Assembly (NCBI RefSeq): GCF_006364715.1
Contig: NZ_CP040984.1
Location: 806,001 to 870,000, forward strand
DNA length: 64,000 bases
Direction of reading: 5' to 3'
Source of the DNA: Candidatus Methylopumilus planktonicus
Lineage (GTDB): Bacteria > Pseudomonadota > Gammaproteobacteria > Burkholderiales > Methylophilaceae
The position numbers were made by a program, and so were the translations under genes. A model generated the notes under the pieces. The model saw only the letters and a program-made list of their open reading frames with translations, ran no database searches and was not told where the DNA came from. This document shows, in pieces, positions 35,955 through 45,716 of this stretch. Positions within the stretch are counted from its first letter, which is position 1. Every line of letters starts with the position of its first letter.

Positions 35955-36752
35955 TTATTGATCGAATGTGATCGTGTTCGACGCCTGGTGATTATGAAGC
36001 ATAAGCTGATTAAAAAATGCTAAAAATTCTAGCCCATAAGTTTTTTCGAGTGATTTAGCCTTTGATCGCAATGTCTTCACATTAAGCTCAAGTGGCATGT
36101 CATTAAAACCTAACACAATTTGATTGCCAGGTTTGCCTGTGGGAATAATCAAGATGAGTCCTTCGAAAATGCGACGCATACGATCAATATAAAGATCGTA
36201 ATGGGGATCACTTGCCCATATGTTCATCACAAAAATACCATGTTTACGCAAAGTCGATTTGCATACATCAAAAAATGAGAGGCTCCTAAAGTTACGCGGG
36301 ATACCATCAGGATCAAAAGCGTCAATCATTAATATATCAGTTGACTCCGGATGCTCTTTCATAAAAGAGATGCCATCCCCATGAATGACTTTTAAAGATT
36401 TATCATTCGGCGGTAGATGGAACATAAGATGTGCCACACCAATCACTTTTTGATGAATCTCGAGAGTAATCGATTTCATATCAGGTAAGAACTGGTGAAT
36501 AAATTTAGGAATGGATGCACCTCCTAAGCCAATCAATAAAACTTTACGAGGACGCGCATGAAAGAGAAGAAACATCATCATCGCTCGTGTATAAGTGAGC
36601 TCTAGGTGAAAAGGTTTTTTTAAGCGCATCGAGCTTTGAATCGCGTGCGATGCAAAATGAAGCGAACGAACGCCGTCCGATTCACTGACTTCAATACTGA
36701 TGTCCTCATCAATCACTTCTTCTCGAAATATTTTTTTAAATAAGTCTCTCAT
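35955..36752 (-). CDS. Spermidine synthase-like methyltransferase-fold protein
   Basis: A 265-residue protein with the Rossmann core of polyamine synthases (KVLLIGLGGASIPKF, ITLEIHQKVIGVA, DILMIDAFDPDGIP). The N-terminal beta-tetramerisation region and the Tyr/Asp/Gln residues of true spermidine synthases are not all obvious, so polyamine synthesis is not certain. Its ATG overlaps the hrpA start region by 4 bp (hrpA begins downstream on this strand), so translation is coupled. Confidence 0.75.
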   Translation of the reverse strand: MRDLFKKIFREEVIDEDISIEVSESDGVRSLHFASHAIQSSMRLKKPFHLELTYTRAMMMFLLFHARPRKVLLIGLGGASIPKFIHQFLPDMKSITLEIHQKVIGVAHLMFHLPPNDKSLKVIHGDGISFMKEHPESTDILMIDAFDPDGIPRNFRSLSFFDVCKSTLRKHGIFVMNIWASDPHYDLYIDRMRRIFEGLILIIPTGKPGNQIVLGFNDMPLELNVKTLRSKAKSLEKTYGLEFLAFFNQLMLHNHQASNTITFDQ

Positions 36753-39700
36753 GGGTAATAAGGAATATCATCCAATGCTTTTTCTAATCGCTTAAGTGAC
36801 ACAGGATATGCTGTTTTTAAATCTTGGGCGAATAATGATACGTGAAGCTCTTCAATCAGCCATTGAAAATCTTTTAAGGCTTTAGGGGGTGTTATTTTTT
36901 TTGAGACATAGGGTTTTAATCGCTCACCAAGCAATTGTTGAATACGATCAATATCTTTTTGCATGAGTGCATCTTTATCTGCTCTTGAAGGGTATTTTTC
37001 AATGCGAATAATAAGGGCCTTCAGGTATCTTGGAAGGTGTAAAAATGTATCTGAAGGTGTTGATATAATAAATTCATTATGAATTAAGAAGTTCATACGG
37101 CTTACAAAGATAGATTCTGATCTTTTTTGTATAGGACTTAACGTTTTTAATAATTGTTTAATTTGGTGGTAATGGGTAGCGCTCAGATGAATGGTATCTA
37201 ACATGGTCTTCATAGTTTGCGGTAGGATGTTCTTGATGCGCTTAATCAGTGCAATAAAATCACTTGAAGTCCTTGGCATCAACCCTTCGGAATTCAATGC
37301 TACATCTAAAATCATTTCAATCACATCACCTTTTAATTCTTCAGCATCAATCATATCCCTTAAAAAAAGCTGGGCTTCTTTTAGATTGTTCAAATCTTTT
37401 TCAAGTTGTTTGAGTTGTGGCTTCAATTCAAAACTGAGTAATCTTAAAACACCTTGACGATGTGATACTTTTGCCTCTTCTTCTGAGACAAACACACGGA
37501 TAGCTACCGATTCATCTTCGTCAGATAACCCCACAAAACCTTTGTAGTCTTTTTGATGCGTATTTAATTCAATAGCATGCGGTAGTTCGTCAAAATCCCA
37601 CCGTTTTAAATTAAATCGTTCCACCGCATTAGCCTTATCATTCTTTTTGACATGCACTTGTGGCTTGACTGAACCTTTTAGAAGATTTAAATCACGACCT
37701 TGTGATACAAGCTCATTCTTTTGGTTCACAACTTCAATATTCATAAAACAATGACGAGGCAGACTTTCAATTTCCTCCTCACCTATCATGTACGGTTCTT
37801 TTGTTTTCTTTAAAACAAAATCACTGATCGATTGAAATAAATGGTTATGGGTTTTGTATTGGGTTAAGAATTCGGTCACGGTATCTGTGAGTGGAAAAAG
37901 TTGAGTACGAATATTTTTAGGCAATGACTTAAAAATACAATTGAGTTTTTCACGAATCATCCCAGGAACTAACCACTGCATTATATTTAAATCAAGCTGA
38001 TGAAAATCAATTTCCGAAATAACAGCCGTCACTCCATCATCTGGATGTCCGGGTTCAAACCGATATTTCAGTGGAATCTTAACGCCTTCGATATTTAAAG
38101 TTTCTGGGTACTGAACTTCCGTTATCTCATTCGCGTCCCGCCTCATAAGAAGTTCTTTGGTGAGGAATAAGACTTGAGGATTCTTGTCCTCTATCTCGCG
38201 ACGCCAATCTTCAAATCCCACGCCATTGATAATACCCTGCGGTATTTTTTCATCATAAAACTGAAAAAGATCTTCTTCATTGACTAATACATCAAGTCGT
38301 CTTGCTTTGTGTTCTAAAAGCTCAACCTCTTCTATGAGGTCTTGATTATGTTTCCAAAATAATCCCCTTGAAACATACCCTCCTGATACCAAGCCTTGTC
38401 TAATAAATATTTCGCGTGCGATTTCTGGATTGATCGGCCCAAAATGCACATTGCGTTTAGGCACAATCGTAAGTCCATAGAGTGTAATTCTTTCGTGCGC
38501 ATTCACACGAGATAACTTAGTATCCCAATAAGGATCTGTATGGTGATGCTCAACTAAATGCAAGCTTAAAGATTCAATCCATTCCACGTCGATTTCAGCC
38601 GCTGTTCTCGCATATAGTTTTGTCGTATCTACAAGGTCTGCTGCCATAACCCATTTCGACTTTCTCCTCTTAATGTTCGATCCTGAGGACAAGTGAAATT
38701 CAATGTTTCGAGCGCCAACGTATGAATCATCTTCTAGTGCTTTGATACCAATATTTCCTAAAAGCCCGGCGAGTATTGATCGGTGAATTTGGACATAATT
38801 AGCCGGCTTATCATTCTCTTCATAATTCATATCTAAAATGAGATCTCGGAGTTGCTCATGCAGGTCTCGCCACTCACGCATCCTAAGATAAGACAAGAAA
38901 TGTGCATGACAAAATTTTCTTAAATTTTTTTGTGTTGTCTTCTTCTGAATGGCCTCGTCAAAGAATACCCAAAGTTTTAAAAAGGATACAAAATCAGATT
39001 TTTCGTCAAAGAATCGAACTTGTGCTGCTTCACTTTCGGCTTTTTTATCCAAAGGTCGCTCTCTTGGATCTTGGATACTTAATGCGCTCACAATAATTAA
39101 AAGTTCAGACAAAGCATTTTCTTTTCTTGCTTGAAGAAGCATGCGGCCCAATCTTGGATCCATAGGAAGTTTTGCCAGATCCTGACCAATCGACGTTAAT
39201 GCATATTGTTCATTCACAGCCCCAAGTTCTTGCAATAATAAATAACCGTCTTGAATGAATCGTCTGCTGGGGGGCTGAATAAAAGGAAATTGTGATACGT
39301 CGCCCAAATGAAGTGAAGCCATTTTAAGAATGACGGATGCGAGCGATGATCGATAAATTTCAGGGTCTAAAAATAAAGGTCTCGCGTTAAAATCATCTTC
39401 CGAATAGAGCCTTACACAAATGCCATCAGAGATACGCCCACATCGACCGCTTCGTTGCTTAGCTGATGCTTGAGAAATTTTTTCAATTTGTAATTGTTCA
39501 ACTTTATTTCTGGTGCTATAGCGATTCACTCTTGCGATACCAGGATCGATGACATATTTAATACCAGGGACAGTCAATGATGTTTCAGCAACATTGGTAG
39601 ACAAAATAATACGTCGCCCATTTGAACCTCTAAATATTTTTTGTTGCTCTTCATTGGAAAGCCTTGAAAAAAGTGGAAGGATTTCGAAATGCGGTGGCAA

Positions 39701-40510
39701 TTTAACTCTTAAAAATTCAGCGATATCTCGAATTTCTCTCTCGCCTGGAAGAAATATTAGAGTGTCTCCACCTACTTTTGAGAAATCCTTCACAACATCA
39801 AGAATGGCTTCCTCAATTTTTTCTACTTGGTCGTCTTCATCTTTGGCCTCTAAAGGTCGGTAGCGAATCTCAACGGGATATGTCCTGCCTGACACTTCAA
39901 TAATGGGTGCATTGTTAAAGTGTTTTGAAAAACTCTCCACATCGATGGTCGCACTGGTAATAATAATTTTTAAATCAGGACGCCTAAGGGTCAGCTGCTT
40001 TAAGTAACCTAAAAGAAAATCAATATTAAGACTTCGCTCATGGGCTTCATCAATAATGATGGTGTCGTATTTTTTAAGGTCCGGGTCGGTTTGAGTCTCA
40101 GCGAGAAGGATGCCGTCAGTCATGACTTTAATGAGTGTTTGTTGCGAGACTTTATCTGCGAATCGAATCTTAAAGCCAACCGCATCGCCTAAGGGTGACT
40201 TTAGTTCCGATGCAATGCGAGAGGCCACGGATCTCGCCGCAAGACGTCTAGGTTGTGTATGGCCGATTAAACCTTTGATACCTCGACCTAAATGAAGACA
40301 TATTTTGGGGAGTTGTGTGGTCTTACCTGATCCTGTTTCACCACACAAGATCACAACTTGATGATTAAGAATCGCTTCATTAATCTCTTTGATTCTTTGT
40401 GAGACTGGAAGTGCTTCGGGAAACTCAATAGGTAGCAAGCTTTCTAGTCGAGCTTGTCTTGATGCTTCAATCGCTAAATTTTTACCTTTATTTTTTAATG
40501 ATTCACTCAC
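36749..40510 (-). CDS. hrpA: ATP-dependent RNA helicase HrpA
   Basis: A 1253-residue DEAH-box helicase. Motif I is CGETGSGKTTQLPKICL, followed by DEAH, TSATID, SLTVPGIKYVIDPG and QRSGRCGR in order, then the helicase-associated (HA2) and OB domains and the long C-terminal DUF3418 region typical of HrpA. Length is as expected. In E. coli HrpA rescues stalled or collided ribosomes. Downstream it overlaps the spermidine synthase-like gene. Confidence 0.95.
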   Translation of the reverse strand: MSESLKNKGKNLAIEASRQARLESLLPIEFPEALPVSQRIKEINEAILNHQVVILCGETGSGKTTQLPKICLHLGRGIKGLIGHTQPRRLAARSVASRIASELKSPLGDAVGFKIRFADKVSQQTLIKVMTDGILLAETQTDPDLKKYDTIIIDEAHERSLNIDFLLGYLKQLTLRRPDLKIIITSATIDVESFSKHFNNAPIIEVSGRTYPVEIRYRPLEAKDEDDQVEKIEEAILDVVKDFSKVGGDTLIFLPGEREIRDIAEFLRVKLPPHFEILPLFSRLSNEEQQKIFRGSNGRRIILSTNVAETSLTVPGIKYVIDPGIARVNRYSTRNKVEQLQIEKISQASAKQRSGRCGRISDGICVRLYSEDDFNARPLFLDPEIYRSSLASVILKMASLHLGDVSQFPFIQPPSRRFIQDGYLLLQELGAVNEQYALTSIGQDLAKLPMDPRLGRMLLQARKENALSELLIIVSALSIQDPRERPLDKKAESEAAQVRFFDEKSDFVSFLKLWVFFDEAIQKKTTQKNLRKFCHAHFLSYLRMREWRDLHEQLRDLILDMNYEENDKPANYVQIHRSILAGLLGNIGIKALEDDSYVGARNIEFHLSSGSNIKRRKSKWVMAADLVDTTKLYARTAAEIDVEWIESLSLHLVEHHHTDPYWDTKLSRVNAHERITLYGLTIVPKRNVHFGPINPEIAREIFIRQGLVSGGYVSRGLFWKHNQDLIEEVELLEHKARRLDVLVNEEDLFQFYDEKIPQGIINGVGFEDWRREIEDKNPQVLFLTKELLMRRDANEITEVQYPETLNIEGVKIPLKYRFEPGHPDDGVTAVISEIDFHQLDLNIMQWLVPGMIREKLNCIFKSLPKNIRTQLFPLTDTVTEFLTQYKTHNHLFQSISDFVLKKTKEPYMIGEEEIESLPRHCFMNIEVVNQKNELVSQGRDLNLLKGSVKPQVHVKKNDKANAVERFNLKRWDFDELPHAIELNTHQKDYKGFVGLSDEDESVAIRVFVSEEEAKVSHRQGVLRLLSFELKPQLKQLEKDLNNLKEAQLFLRDMIDAEELKGDVIEMILDVALNSEGLMPRTSSDFIALIKRIKNILPQTMKTMLDTIHLSATHYHQIKQLLKTLSPIQKRSESIFVSRMNFLIHNEFIISTPSDTFLHLPRYLKALIIRIEKYPSRADKDALMQKDIDRIQQLLGERLKPYVSKKITPPKALKDFQWLIEELHVSLFAQDLKTAYPVSLKRLEKALDDIPYYP

Positions 40511-40520
40511 AATTTAAAAA

Positions 40521-40949
40521 TTACTGCTTCACGCAATCTTCAAATCCTGAATTACCACCCTTAAATTGTGGTTCAAAATAAAACTTATGGAATTGCCATT
40601 GTCCTTTTGCATTTTTACTAAACTGTGAAATGCCTGTACCAAAATCATGAGTCGATTGGTTTTCTCGGGCAAAGTGCATGGCAGCACTTAGGCCATTCGC
40701 TGCCATATGGCCGGGGTACTTACCATAACCAGGTACCTCGAGCAGAAAGTCGTAACTTCCATACTGAGCTTGGCTATGCTCTTTTTTTAGCTTTAATGTC
40801 ACCTTACCCTTGTATTCGCCCTCATGCATATCAAGTCCGTTACATTGATAAACGCCAGTGAAATCAGGTCCAGTGAACGCGGGAATTTTATGTGCTGCAA
40901 AACTAAGTGACGAGGTCATCAAAAAAATAAAACTTAAAACAAAACGCAT
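40521..40949 (-). CDS. Secreted protein of unknown function
   Basis: A 142-residue protein with a clear signal peptide (MRFVLSFIFLMTSSLSFAA). The mature part begins around a TGVYQCNGLDMHEGEYKG stretch, is rich in Gly and aromatic residues, and contains two Cys (YQCN and the late EDCVKQ) that could form a disulfide. No family recognised. It lies 10 bp before hrpA on the same strand and may share its transcript. Confidence 0.75.
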   Translation of the reverse strand: MRFVLSFIFLMTSSLSFAAHKIPAFTGPDFTGVYQCNGLDMHEGEYKGKVTLKLKKEHSQAQYGSYDFLLEVPGYGKYPGHMAANGLSAAMHFARENQSTHDFGTGISQFSKNAKGQWQFHKFYFEPQFKGGNSGFEDCVKQ

Positions 40950-40965
40950 ACCGCTCTCCTTTTTT

Positions 40966-41787
40966 CTAAATGGTAGGTAAAAATCTAGATTTCAAAGACT
41001 CTAGATGACACGTTTTTAAAATTTCTTCTAATCGATCTAATGCAATTTTTTTAGGCTGATGAATATTTTCAGCCATGATAAGTTCATTTTTCATGGAGTG
41101 CTCCCAGCCTACCAACTCAGTAACTGTAACCTTGTAACCCATGCCTTCCAGTAATAAACATCTTAATACATTCGTGAGGTGGCTTCCAAATTCTCTTGTA
41201 TGCATGGGATGTCGCCATAATTCAGATAACGTATATTTTAGTTGATCTGATTTGTCCGATCGTAAAGTTTTTGACACCTCTGCCTGGCAGCAAGGAATGA
41301 GCACAATATATTGCGCCTCCTTTTTGAGCCCAAAAAGAATTGCATGATCTGTGGCTGTGTCACATGCATGAAGCGCTGTCACCATATCCACTTTTTTTGG
41401 AAGGCTCGAATCATCTAATGAATTTTTTATATCGGATGCAAAGAAATGCATGCGATCAAATTTTAAAGTGTAAGCCAATACTTTAGCTTTCTCAATAAGC
41501 TCTGGTCGGTGTTCAATTGCGAAGAGTGCCCCACCTTTATCTTTTAAAAAAAGATCGTACAAGATAAAGCCCAAGTAAGACTTTCCAGCGCCATGGTCCA
41601 CCAAAGTAAATTGAGGATTCGTGGCTAACGCTTTTACAAGATAAGGTTCGATCAGCTGATAAAGATGATAAACCTGTTTTAATTTGCGCCTTGAATCCTG
41701 ATTCATTCGACCATCGCGCGTGAGAATGTGCAACGCTTTCAAAAGTTCGATAGATTGCTGGGGTTTAATGTCTTTTAAATCTTCCAT
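40966..41787 (-). CDS. Class I SAM-dependent methyltransferase (Methyltransf_32 type)
   Basis: A 273-residue protein with LVDHGAGKSYLGFIL (SAM loop), FAIEHRPELIEKA (acidic ribose-binding strand) and the ALHACDTATDHAI stretch typical of the Methyltransf_32 family. It has a CCQAE motif. The substrate is unknown; relatives include tRNA or glutathione-linked methylases. It lies 16 bp upstream of the secreted-protein gene on the same strand and is divergent from ylqF. Confidence 0.8.
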   Translation of the reverse strand: MEDLKDIKPQQSIELLKALHILTRDGRMNQDSRRKLKQVYHLYQLIEPYLVKALATNPQFTLVDHGAGKSYLGFILYDLFLKDKGGALFAIEHRPELIEKAKVLAYTLKFDRMHFFASDIKNSLDDSSLPKKVDMVTALHACDTATDHAILFGLKKEAQYIVLIPCCQAEVSKTLRSDKSDQLKYTLSELWRHPMHTREFGSHLTNVLRCLLLEGMGYKVTVTELVGWEHSMKNELIMAENIHQPKKIALDRLEEILKTCHLESLKSRFLPTI

Positions 41788-41861
41788 AACTTGATCAGTT
41801 TAACGTATACGTGTTCACTTATGACAGAGTAAAATGTTGTTGAGTTAATGAAAGGTGAATT

Positions 41862-42719
41862 ATGAGTATTCAATGGTTTCCTGGGCATATGGTCGCGGCG
41901 CAAAAAAAAGCTGCTGAAACTATGGAATTTACAGATGTGGTCATTGAAGTTTTGGATGCTAGGATGCCTGGTGCATCTCAAAACCCTTTAATTAAAGACC
42001 TTAGCCTAGCTCGGCAGCGATCACATCTTAAGGTTTTAAATAAATCTGATTTGGCAGACCCTAAGATTACAGACCAATGGATTAATTACTTTAATAAACT
42101 TCCTAAAACAAAGGCTGTTGCAATTTCGTGTAAAAAAGCAAATGAGCCAAAAAAAATTCTAAGTATCTGTAGATCATTGGCTCCCCATCGAGGCAGTTCT
42201 CTCAAGCCTTTACGTATGATGATTATGGGTGTACCTAATGTTGGCAAATCAACCCTCATGAATTCACTCCTCAACAGAAGAATTGCAAAAGTAGGTGATG
42301 AGCCCGCTATTACCAAACAACAGCAACGGCACCAAATTAATGATGAAATGATATTGATTGACACCCCAGGAATAATGTGGCCCAAGATAGAGGATGAGAT
42401 GGATAGCTATATACTGGCTGCCAATTATGCAATTGGTAAAAATGCATACTTTGAAGAAGATGTAGCAGAAAAACTTGCAGAAATTTTATTATCTAAATAC
42501 CCCGCATTACTTAGGTCAAGATATGGGCTGGAAAGCACTTCAATAGATTCAATTGGCCTTATTGAATATATCGCGAAAAAAAAGAATCTTAAACTTAAGG
42601 ACAAAAGCTACGACTTACTAAAAGCATCAACAATACTTCTAAACGATTATCGCCAGAACAAATTAGGGAGAATTACATTAGAATCTCCTAATGTAAAAAA
42701 AATTGACTCTCCTTATTAA
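41862..42719 (+). CDS. ylqF: Ribosome biogenesis GTPase YlqF/RbgA
   Basis: A 285-residue circularly permuted GTPase. The G4 motif (NKSD) precedes G1 (GVPNVGKST) and G3 (DTPG), as in RbgA. The N-terminus IQWFPGHMVAAQKKA is the family signature. It is needed for late 50S assembly in Bacillus; in proteobacteria its role is less studied. Confidence 0.93.
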   Translation: MSIQWFPGHMVAAQKKAAETMEFTDVVIEVLDARMPGASQNPLIKDLSLARQRSHLKVLNKSDLADPKITDQWINYFNKLPKTKAVAISCKKANEPKKILSICRSLAPHRGSSLKPLRMMIMGVPNVGKSTLMNSLLNRRIAKVGDEPAITKQQQRHQINDEMILIDTPGIMWPKIEDEMDSYILAANYAIGKNAYFEEDVAEKLAEILLSKYPALLRSRYGLESTSIDSIGLIEYIAKKKNLKLKDKSYDLLKASTILLNDYRQNKLGRITLESPNVKKIDSPY

Positions 42720-42846
42720 GAAATAATCTAAAATTTTGAAGGAGATTTAGGTTTTAATTATTCAATCTTATTTTCTTCTAGCCAAATCAAAAGAGCAATA
42801 AAGGTTCACGCTAATCTTCCAGATGATTTACTTTTTTTGCTTGATT

Positions 42847-43008
42847 TCATGAATTTAATAATTCATGTATATTAGATTGGGTGCGAGCTTTTGTGATCGA
42901 GACATATAGTGCTCGAAAACTTTGTTATGCGCTTATGATTGTATATTTAACCGTTATAGATTGTTGTATAGCGAGCATTAGTCCTTTGTATTGGTTGAAA
43001 TCCGCCAT
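42847..43008 (-). pseudogene. Remnant of a superfamily I DNA helicase C-terminus
   Basis: On the minus strand one frame from 43008 reads MADFNQYKGLMLAIQQSI, meets an in-frame TAA, and continues as FRALYVSITKARTQSNI. The last part matches helicase motif VI of UvrD/RecD-type enzymes (aLYVaiTRAR). The rest of the gene is missing. The whole gap 42720-43163 (444 bp) holds no intact gene; a short frame at 43142-43010 on the same strand may be another piece. This marks a decayed accessory gene. Confidence 0.45.
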
Positions 43009-43163
43009 CAATAAATACGAAAAAAAGTCATATGCGGCCAAAAATTACATTCTAATTTTTTTAATGCTAAAAGCATCTGATCCCTTGAATTAATCGATGC
43101 TAAATCATCTTCAGAGTACTTTTCCAATTTTGAATCTGCCATACCCAATATTCTGCAAATTTT

Positions 43164-44258
43164 TTACCTTCTAGCTAAAGCCATATATTTTTTTAAAAAA
43201 TTCTTTTCAGAAAATGATTGCAAATCAATATCTTTAGATTTTGGTAGCTTTATGAGAGTCTTGATTTTTTTTGCTAGCAATTGAGCATTATTTACGGGAA
43301 CTAAACAATTTTTAAGTGCACCAGTTAAAATTTCACGTGGACCACTTGGGCAGTCTGTACTTATCACTCTTGTTCCACATACCAAAGCCTCGACTAATAC
43401 ATTTGGCAAGCCTTCCCTATCGGAGGATAAAATCAACATTTCTGACTGGTAAATATAAGGATATGGATTTTCTTTAAAGCCAATAATTTTAACTGAATCA
43501 TCTAAGCCTCTTTCAGATATCATCCTCTCAAGGTCTGCCGATGGATTAGTCATCAGTAACAAATTCATATTTAGGCTTAGTAATTTCCAAGCGTCCAGCA
43601 AAAGATCGTGCCTTTTTTGAGCTGAAAAGCGTCCCACATGTATCAGATAGGGTTTTTTTATATTTTTTGGTATTGGTTTAGATGATAGTTTTCTAATATG
43701 ACCAAAATTAAAAGGGTTGTATATTACAGATATTTTAGATTTTATCTTAATATTATTTAATAGGTCATCTTTAACTCCTTGAGACACTGCAATAATATTT
43801 TGATTATTATAATTTACCTTATAACGATTCAACCTTATTCCAGCTCTAATAGCGCTTGATTTCTTTAAATTTTTTATTTCAGCTGAAAGCGTATTTGCAA
43901 TCCTGAAATACACATTAGGTATATTTGCGATCTTTACAATCTCATCACAAAATGGCAAAGTTGAAACAACTAGATTAAATTTTCCTTCTTTCCTTTCAAT
44001 CTCATAAAAAGTCCTGTTTAGTTTATATGCCATTAGATACTTTCCAATTAGGCCTTTTTTAATTTTCTCATAAATTATTTTAAATTTTATTTCGCGACTA
44101 AATTTAAAATTTATTATATTTTCAAGCAACACTAAATGCACAGAATGTCCATTTTGGCAAAGTAACTCAGCGGCTTTTATTGTTGCTTTTTCTGCTCCAC
44201 CAACGCTTAGATTAGTTATGAAAAAACAAATTTTTAAAGGATTGTTATCTCGATACAA
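43164..44258 (-). CDS. GT4-family glycosyltransferase
   Basis: A 364-residue GT-B enzyme. The N-terminal half has the nucleotide fold with GGAEKATIKAAELLCQNGH. The C-terminal half has the GT4 donor motif: LIHVGRFSAQKRHDLLLDAW, ILSSDREGLPNVLVEALVCG (E-x7-E) and DCPSGPREIL. It probably adds a sugar to a surface polysaccharide. It follows the FkbM gene by 2 bp, so they form one operon. The two sit in an AT-rich accessory stretch without other polysaccharide genes. Confidence 0.9.
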   Translation of the reverse strand: MYRDNNPLKICFFITNLSVGGAEKATIKAAELLCQNGHSVHLVLLENIINFKFSREIKFKIIYEKIKKGLIGKYLMAYKLNRTFYEIERKEGKFNLVVSTLPFCDEIVKIANIPNVYFRIANTLSAEIKNLKKSSAIRAGIRLNRYKVNYNNQNIIAVSQGVKDDLLNNIKIKSKISVIYNPFNFGHIRKLSSKPIPKNIKKPYLIHVGRFSAQKRHDLLLDAWKLLSLNMNLLLMTNPSADLERMISERGLDDSVKIIGFKENPYPYIYQSEMLILSSDREGLPNVLVEALVCGTRVISTDCPSGPREILTGALKNCLVPVNNAQLLAKKIKTLIKLPKSKDIDLQSFSEKNFLKKYMALARR

Positions 44259-44260
44259 AA

Positions 44261-44983
44261 TTAATGAATATTTCGTTTAAAAATGTAATTACGCGACTCT
44301 ATGTGAATTAACTTGAAGCCAGCAAGCTCTAAATTTTTCACTATTTCATTTGTATCGCTTATGTTGAAGTGCGTAGATCCATGATGAAATTCAACTAGCA
44401 ACTGCTCTATAACACTAATTTGCCCCGAACTTATTAGGTCAGAAATAACCTCGTATTCGGCACCCTCAATATCTAATTTTAAAATATCACATATAGTTTT
44501 ATTTAATGAATTTAATATTTCAGACAAAGAGGTTGTGTAAACTTCAATTTCTGTACCCCCATTAACATAATGATGGCTAGATAAAATACTTCCCGAACCA
44601 TCTGCTCCTTTTGGAAGCCTTTCACTAGAGCGGGCTAAATGAAACTTTAAGGCTTCGCCAGATTTTTTCCAGAATGCTTTAGGTTGTATTTCCATATTTT
44701 TTGGTTTGATAGGTTCACAATAAGAAATGCTTTTAGGGTCTGGATCTACGCCAACAACGTAACCATTATATTTTTTTAAAAACTCTACAGGAAAACTAAT
44801 ATCTTTACCAAGCCCGCAATCAATTAATAAGGGATTTTTATTTGTAAGTAAATCTTGATCTATCCACCAACCGCCGTATTTAGTTCCCAATCTTTCATAC
44901 CCTGAGGGAAGAAGGGCTTCTTTAAACCTGCGAGTGAGGCTTCTCTTTAACTTAAAAAAATGTTTCTTAACAAAATTTATCAT
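44261..44983 (-). CDS. FkbM-family methyltransferase
   Basis: A 240-residue protein with the FkbM methyltransferase core: LLIDCGLGKDISFP, VVGVDPDPKSI, ILKLDIEGAEYEVI (catalytic-loop signature of the family) and LVEFHH. Such enzymes O-methylate sugars or polyketides. Directly upstream of a GT4 gene, it most likely methylates a surface sugar. Confidence 0.85.
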   Translation of the reverse strand: MINFVKKHFFKLKRSLTRRFKEALLPSGYERLGTKYGGWWIDQDLLTNKNPLLIDCGLGKDISFPVEFLKKYNGYVVGVDPDPKSISYCEPIKPKNMEIQPKAFWKKSGEALKFHLARSSERLPKGADGSGSILSSHHYVNGGTEIEVYTTSLSEILNSLNKTICDILKLDIEGAEYEVISDLISSGQISVIEQLLVEFHHGSTHFNISDTNEIVKNLELAGFKLIHIESRNYIFKRNIH

Positions 44984-45072
44984 ATGCTTAAATTACACTA
45001 AAAATCAATTTTATTGGAATAAATTTACGATTATTTAATATAAAAGAATAATATTCTTTTATATTTTCCTAG

Positions 45073-45228
45073 ATGGTAGGAATAAAAAATCAATCTTTCT
45101 GGCGGCCTTATGGAAAAAATATTAAGGTTTTTGAGAATGACAAAAATGTAAATCTTATTCACCCAGCAGATATTGAAAAAGCATTACAAAGTTTTACTAA
45201 CCGACCTTTAGGTTTCCAAACGTTTTAA
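45073..45228 (+). CDS. Small open reading frame, 51 residues, uncertain
   Basis: An ATG-started frame reads MVGIKNQSFWRPYGKN and ends LGFQTF. Its last 30 bp overlap the 3' end of the convergent YkuK-like gene. No ribosome binding site or family is recognised. It is listed because it fills most of the 213-bp gap between the FkbM and YkuK-like genes. Confidence 0.2.
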   Translation: MVGIKNQSFWRPYGKNIKVFENDKNVNLIHPADIEKALQSFTNRPLGFQTF

Positions 45229-45676
45229 ATTTTCCTGCAGCATAAGAAGCTGCAAATGCATTTGGTTTGACCATTGGAATCACATTACATGTGCCACGAA
45301 TATATCCGATAGCCTCATGAATGACGCAATTAGAACCAAACATTTCATCTGGATTAATATCGAGATGAACCTCTACTGTTCTGTCCTCTAATATATCGGC
45401 TAATTTAAGGTACAAGTCGGATACTTTATATACTTCGTTCATTAGCCTATAGCGGGGTTTACTCTTTTTTTGATCATAGTCTCTCTCGCGCAATACTTCA
45501 CCAAAAATCTTGCATCCGTTATTGCCATTAATATGAACGACTATTGCCATGACATAATCTGCATACCAATCTTTTCCAATTCTAATTCTTTCAGAATCAC
45601 ACCCAATATAAATTTTTGACTCTAAAGTTTGTGTCTCAATAAAATCTCGAACTTCTTCTAAATTTATTTTTTTCAT
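45197..45676 (-). CDS. YkuK-like RNase H-fold protein
   Basis: A 159-residue protein with the pattern of the YkuK/DUF458 family, which has an RNase H-like fold: YIGCDSERIR (first acidic strand), VEVHLDINPDEMFGSN (second acidic strand), and the ending VKPNAFAASYAAGKF. Acidic residues of these strands suggest metal-dependent nucleic-acid cleavage, though no activity is proven for the family. It lies alone; the next gene upstream on the strand is 40 bp away. Confidence 0.7.
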   Translation of the reverse strand: MKKINLEEVRDFIETQTLESKIYIGCDSERIRIGKDWYADYVMAIVVHINGNNGCKIFGEVLRERDYDQKKSKPRYRLMNEVYKVSDLYLKLADILEDRTVEVHLDINPDEMFGSNCVIHEAIGYIRGTCNVIPMVKPNAFAASYAAGKFKTFGNLKVG

Positions 45677-45716
45677 TATTTATTCAATAGTATTTAACAA
45701 ATTATATTCTTATAAT

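Noticed and set aside
41775..41981. Minus-strand frame over the ylqF start
   Set aside because: Antisense to the highly conserved YlqF N-terminus.
42881..43093. 70-codon plus-strand frame after ylqF
   Set aside because: The opposite strand carries the helicase motif remnant, which explains the sequence better; the plus frame resembles no family.
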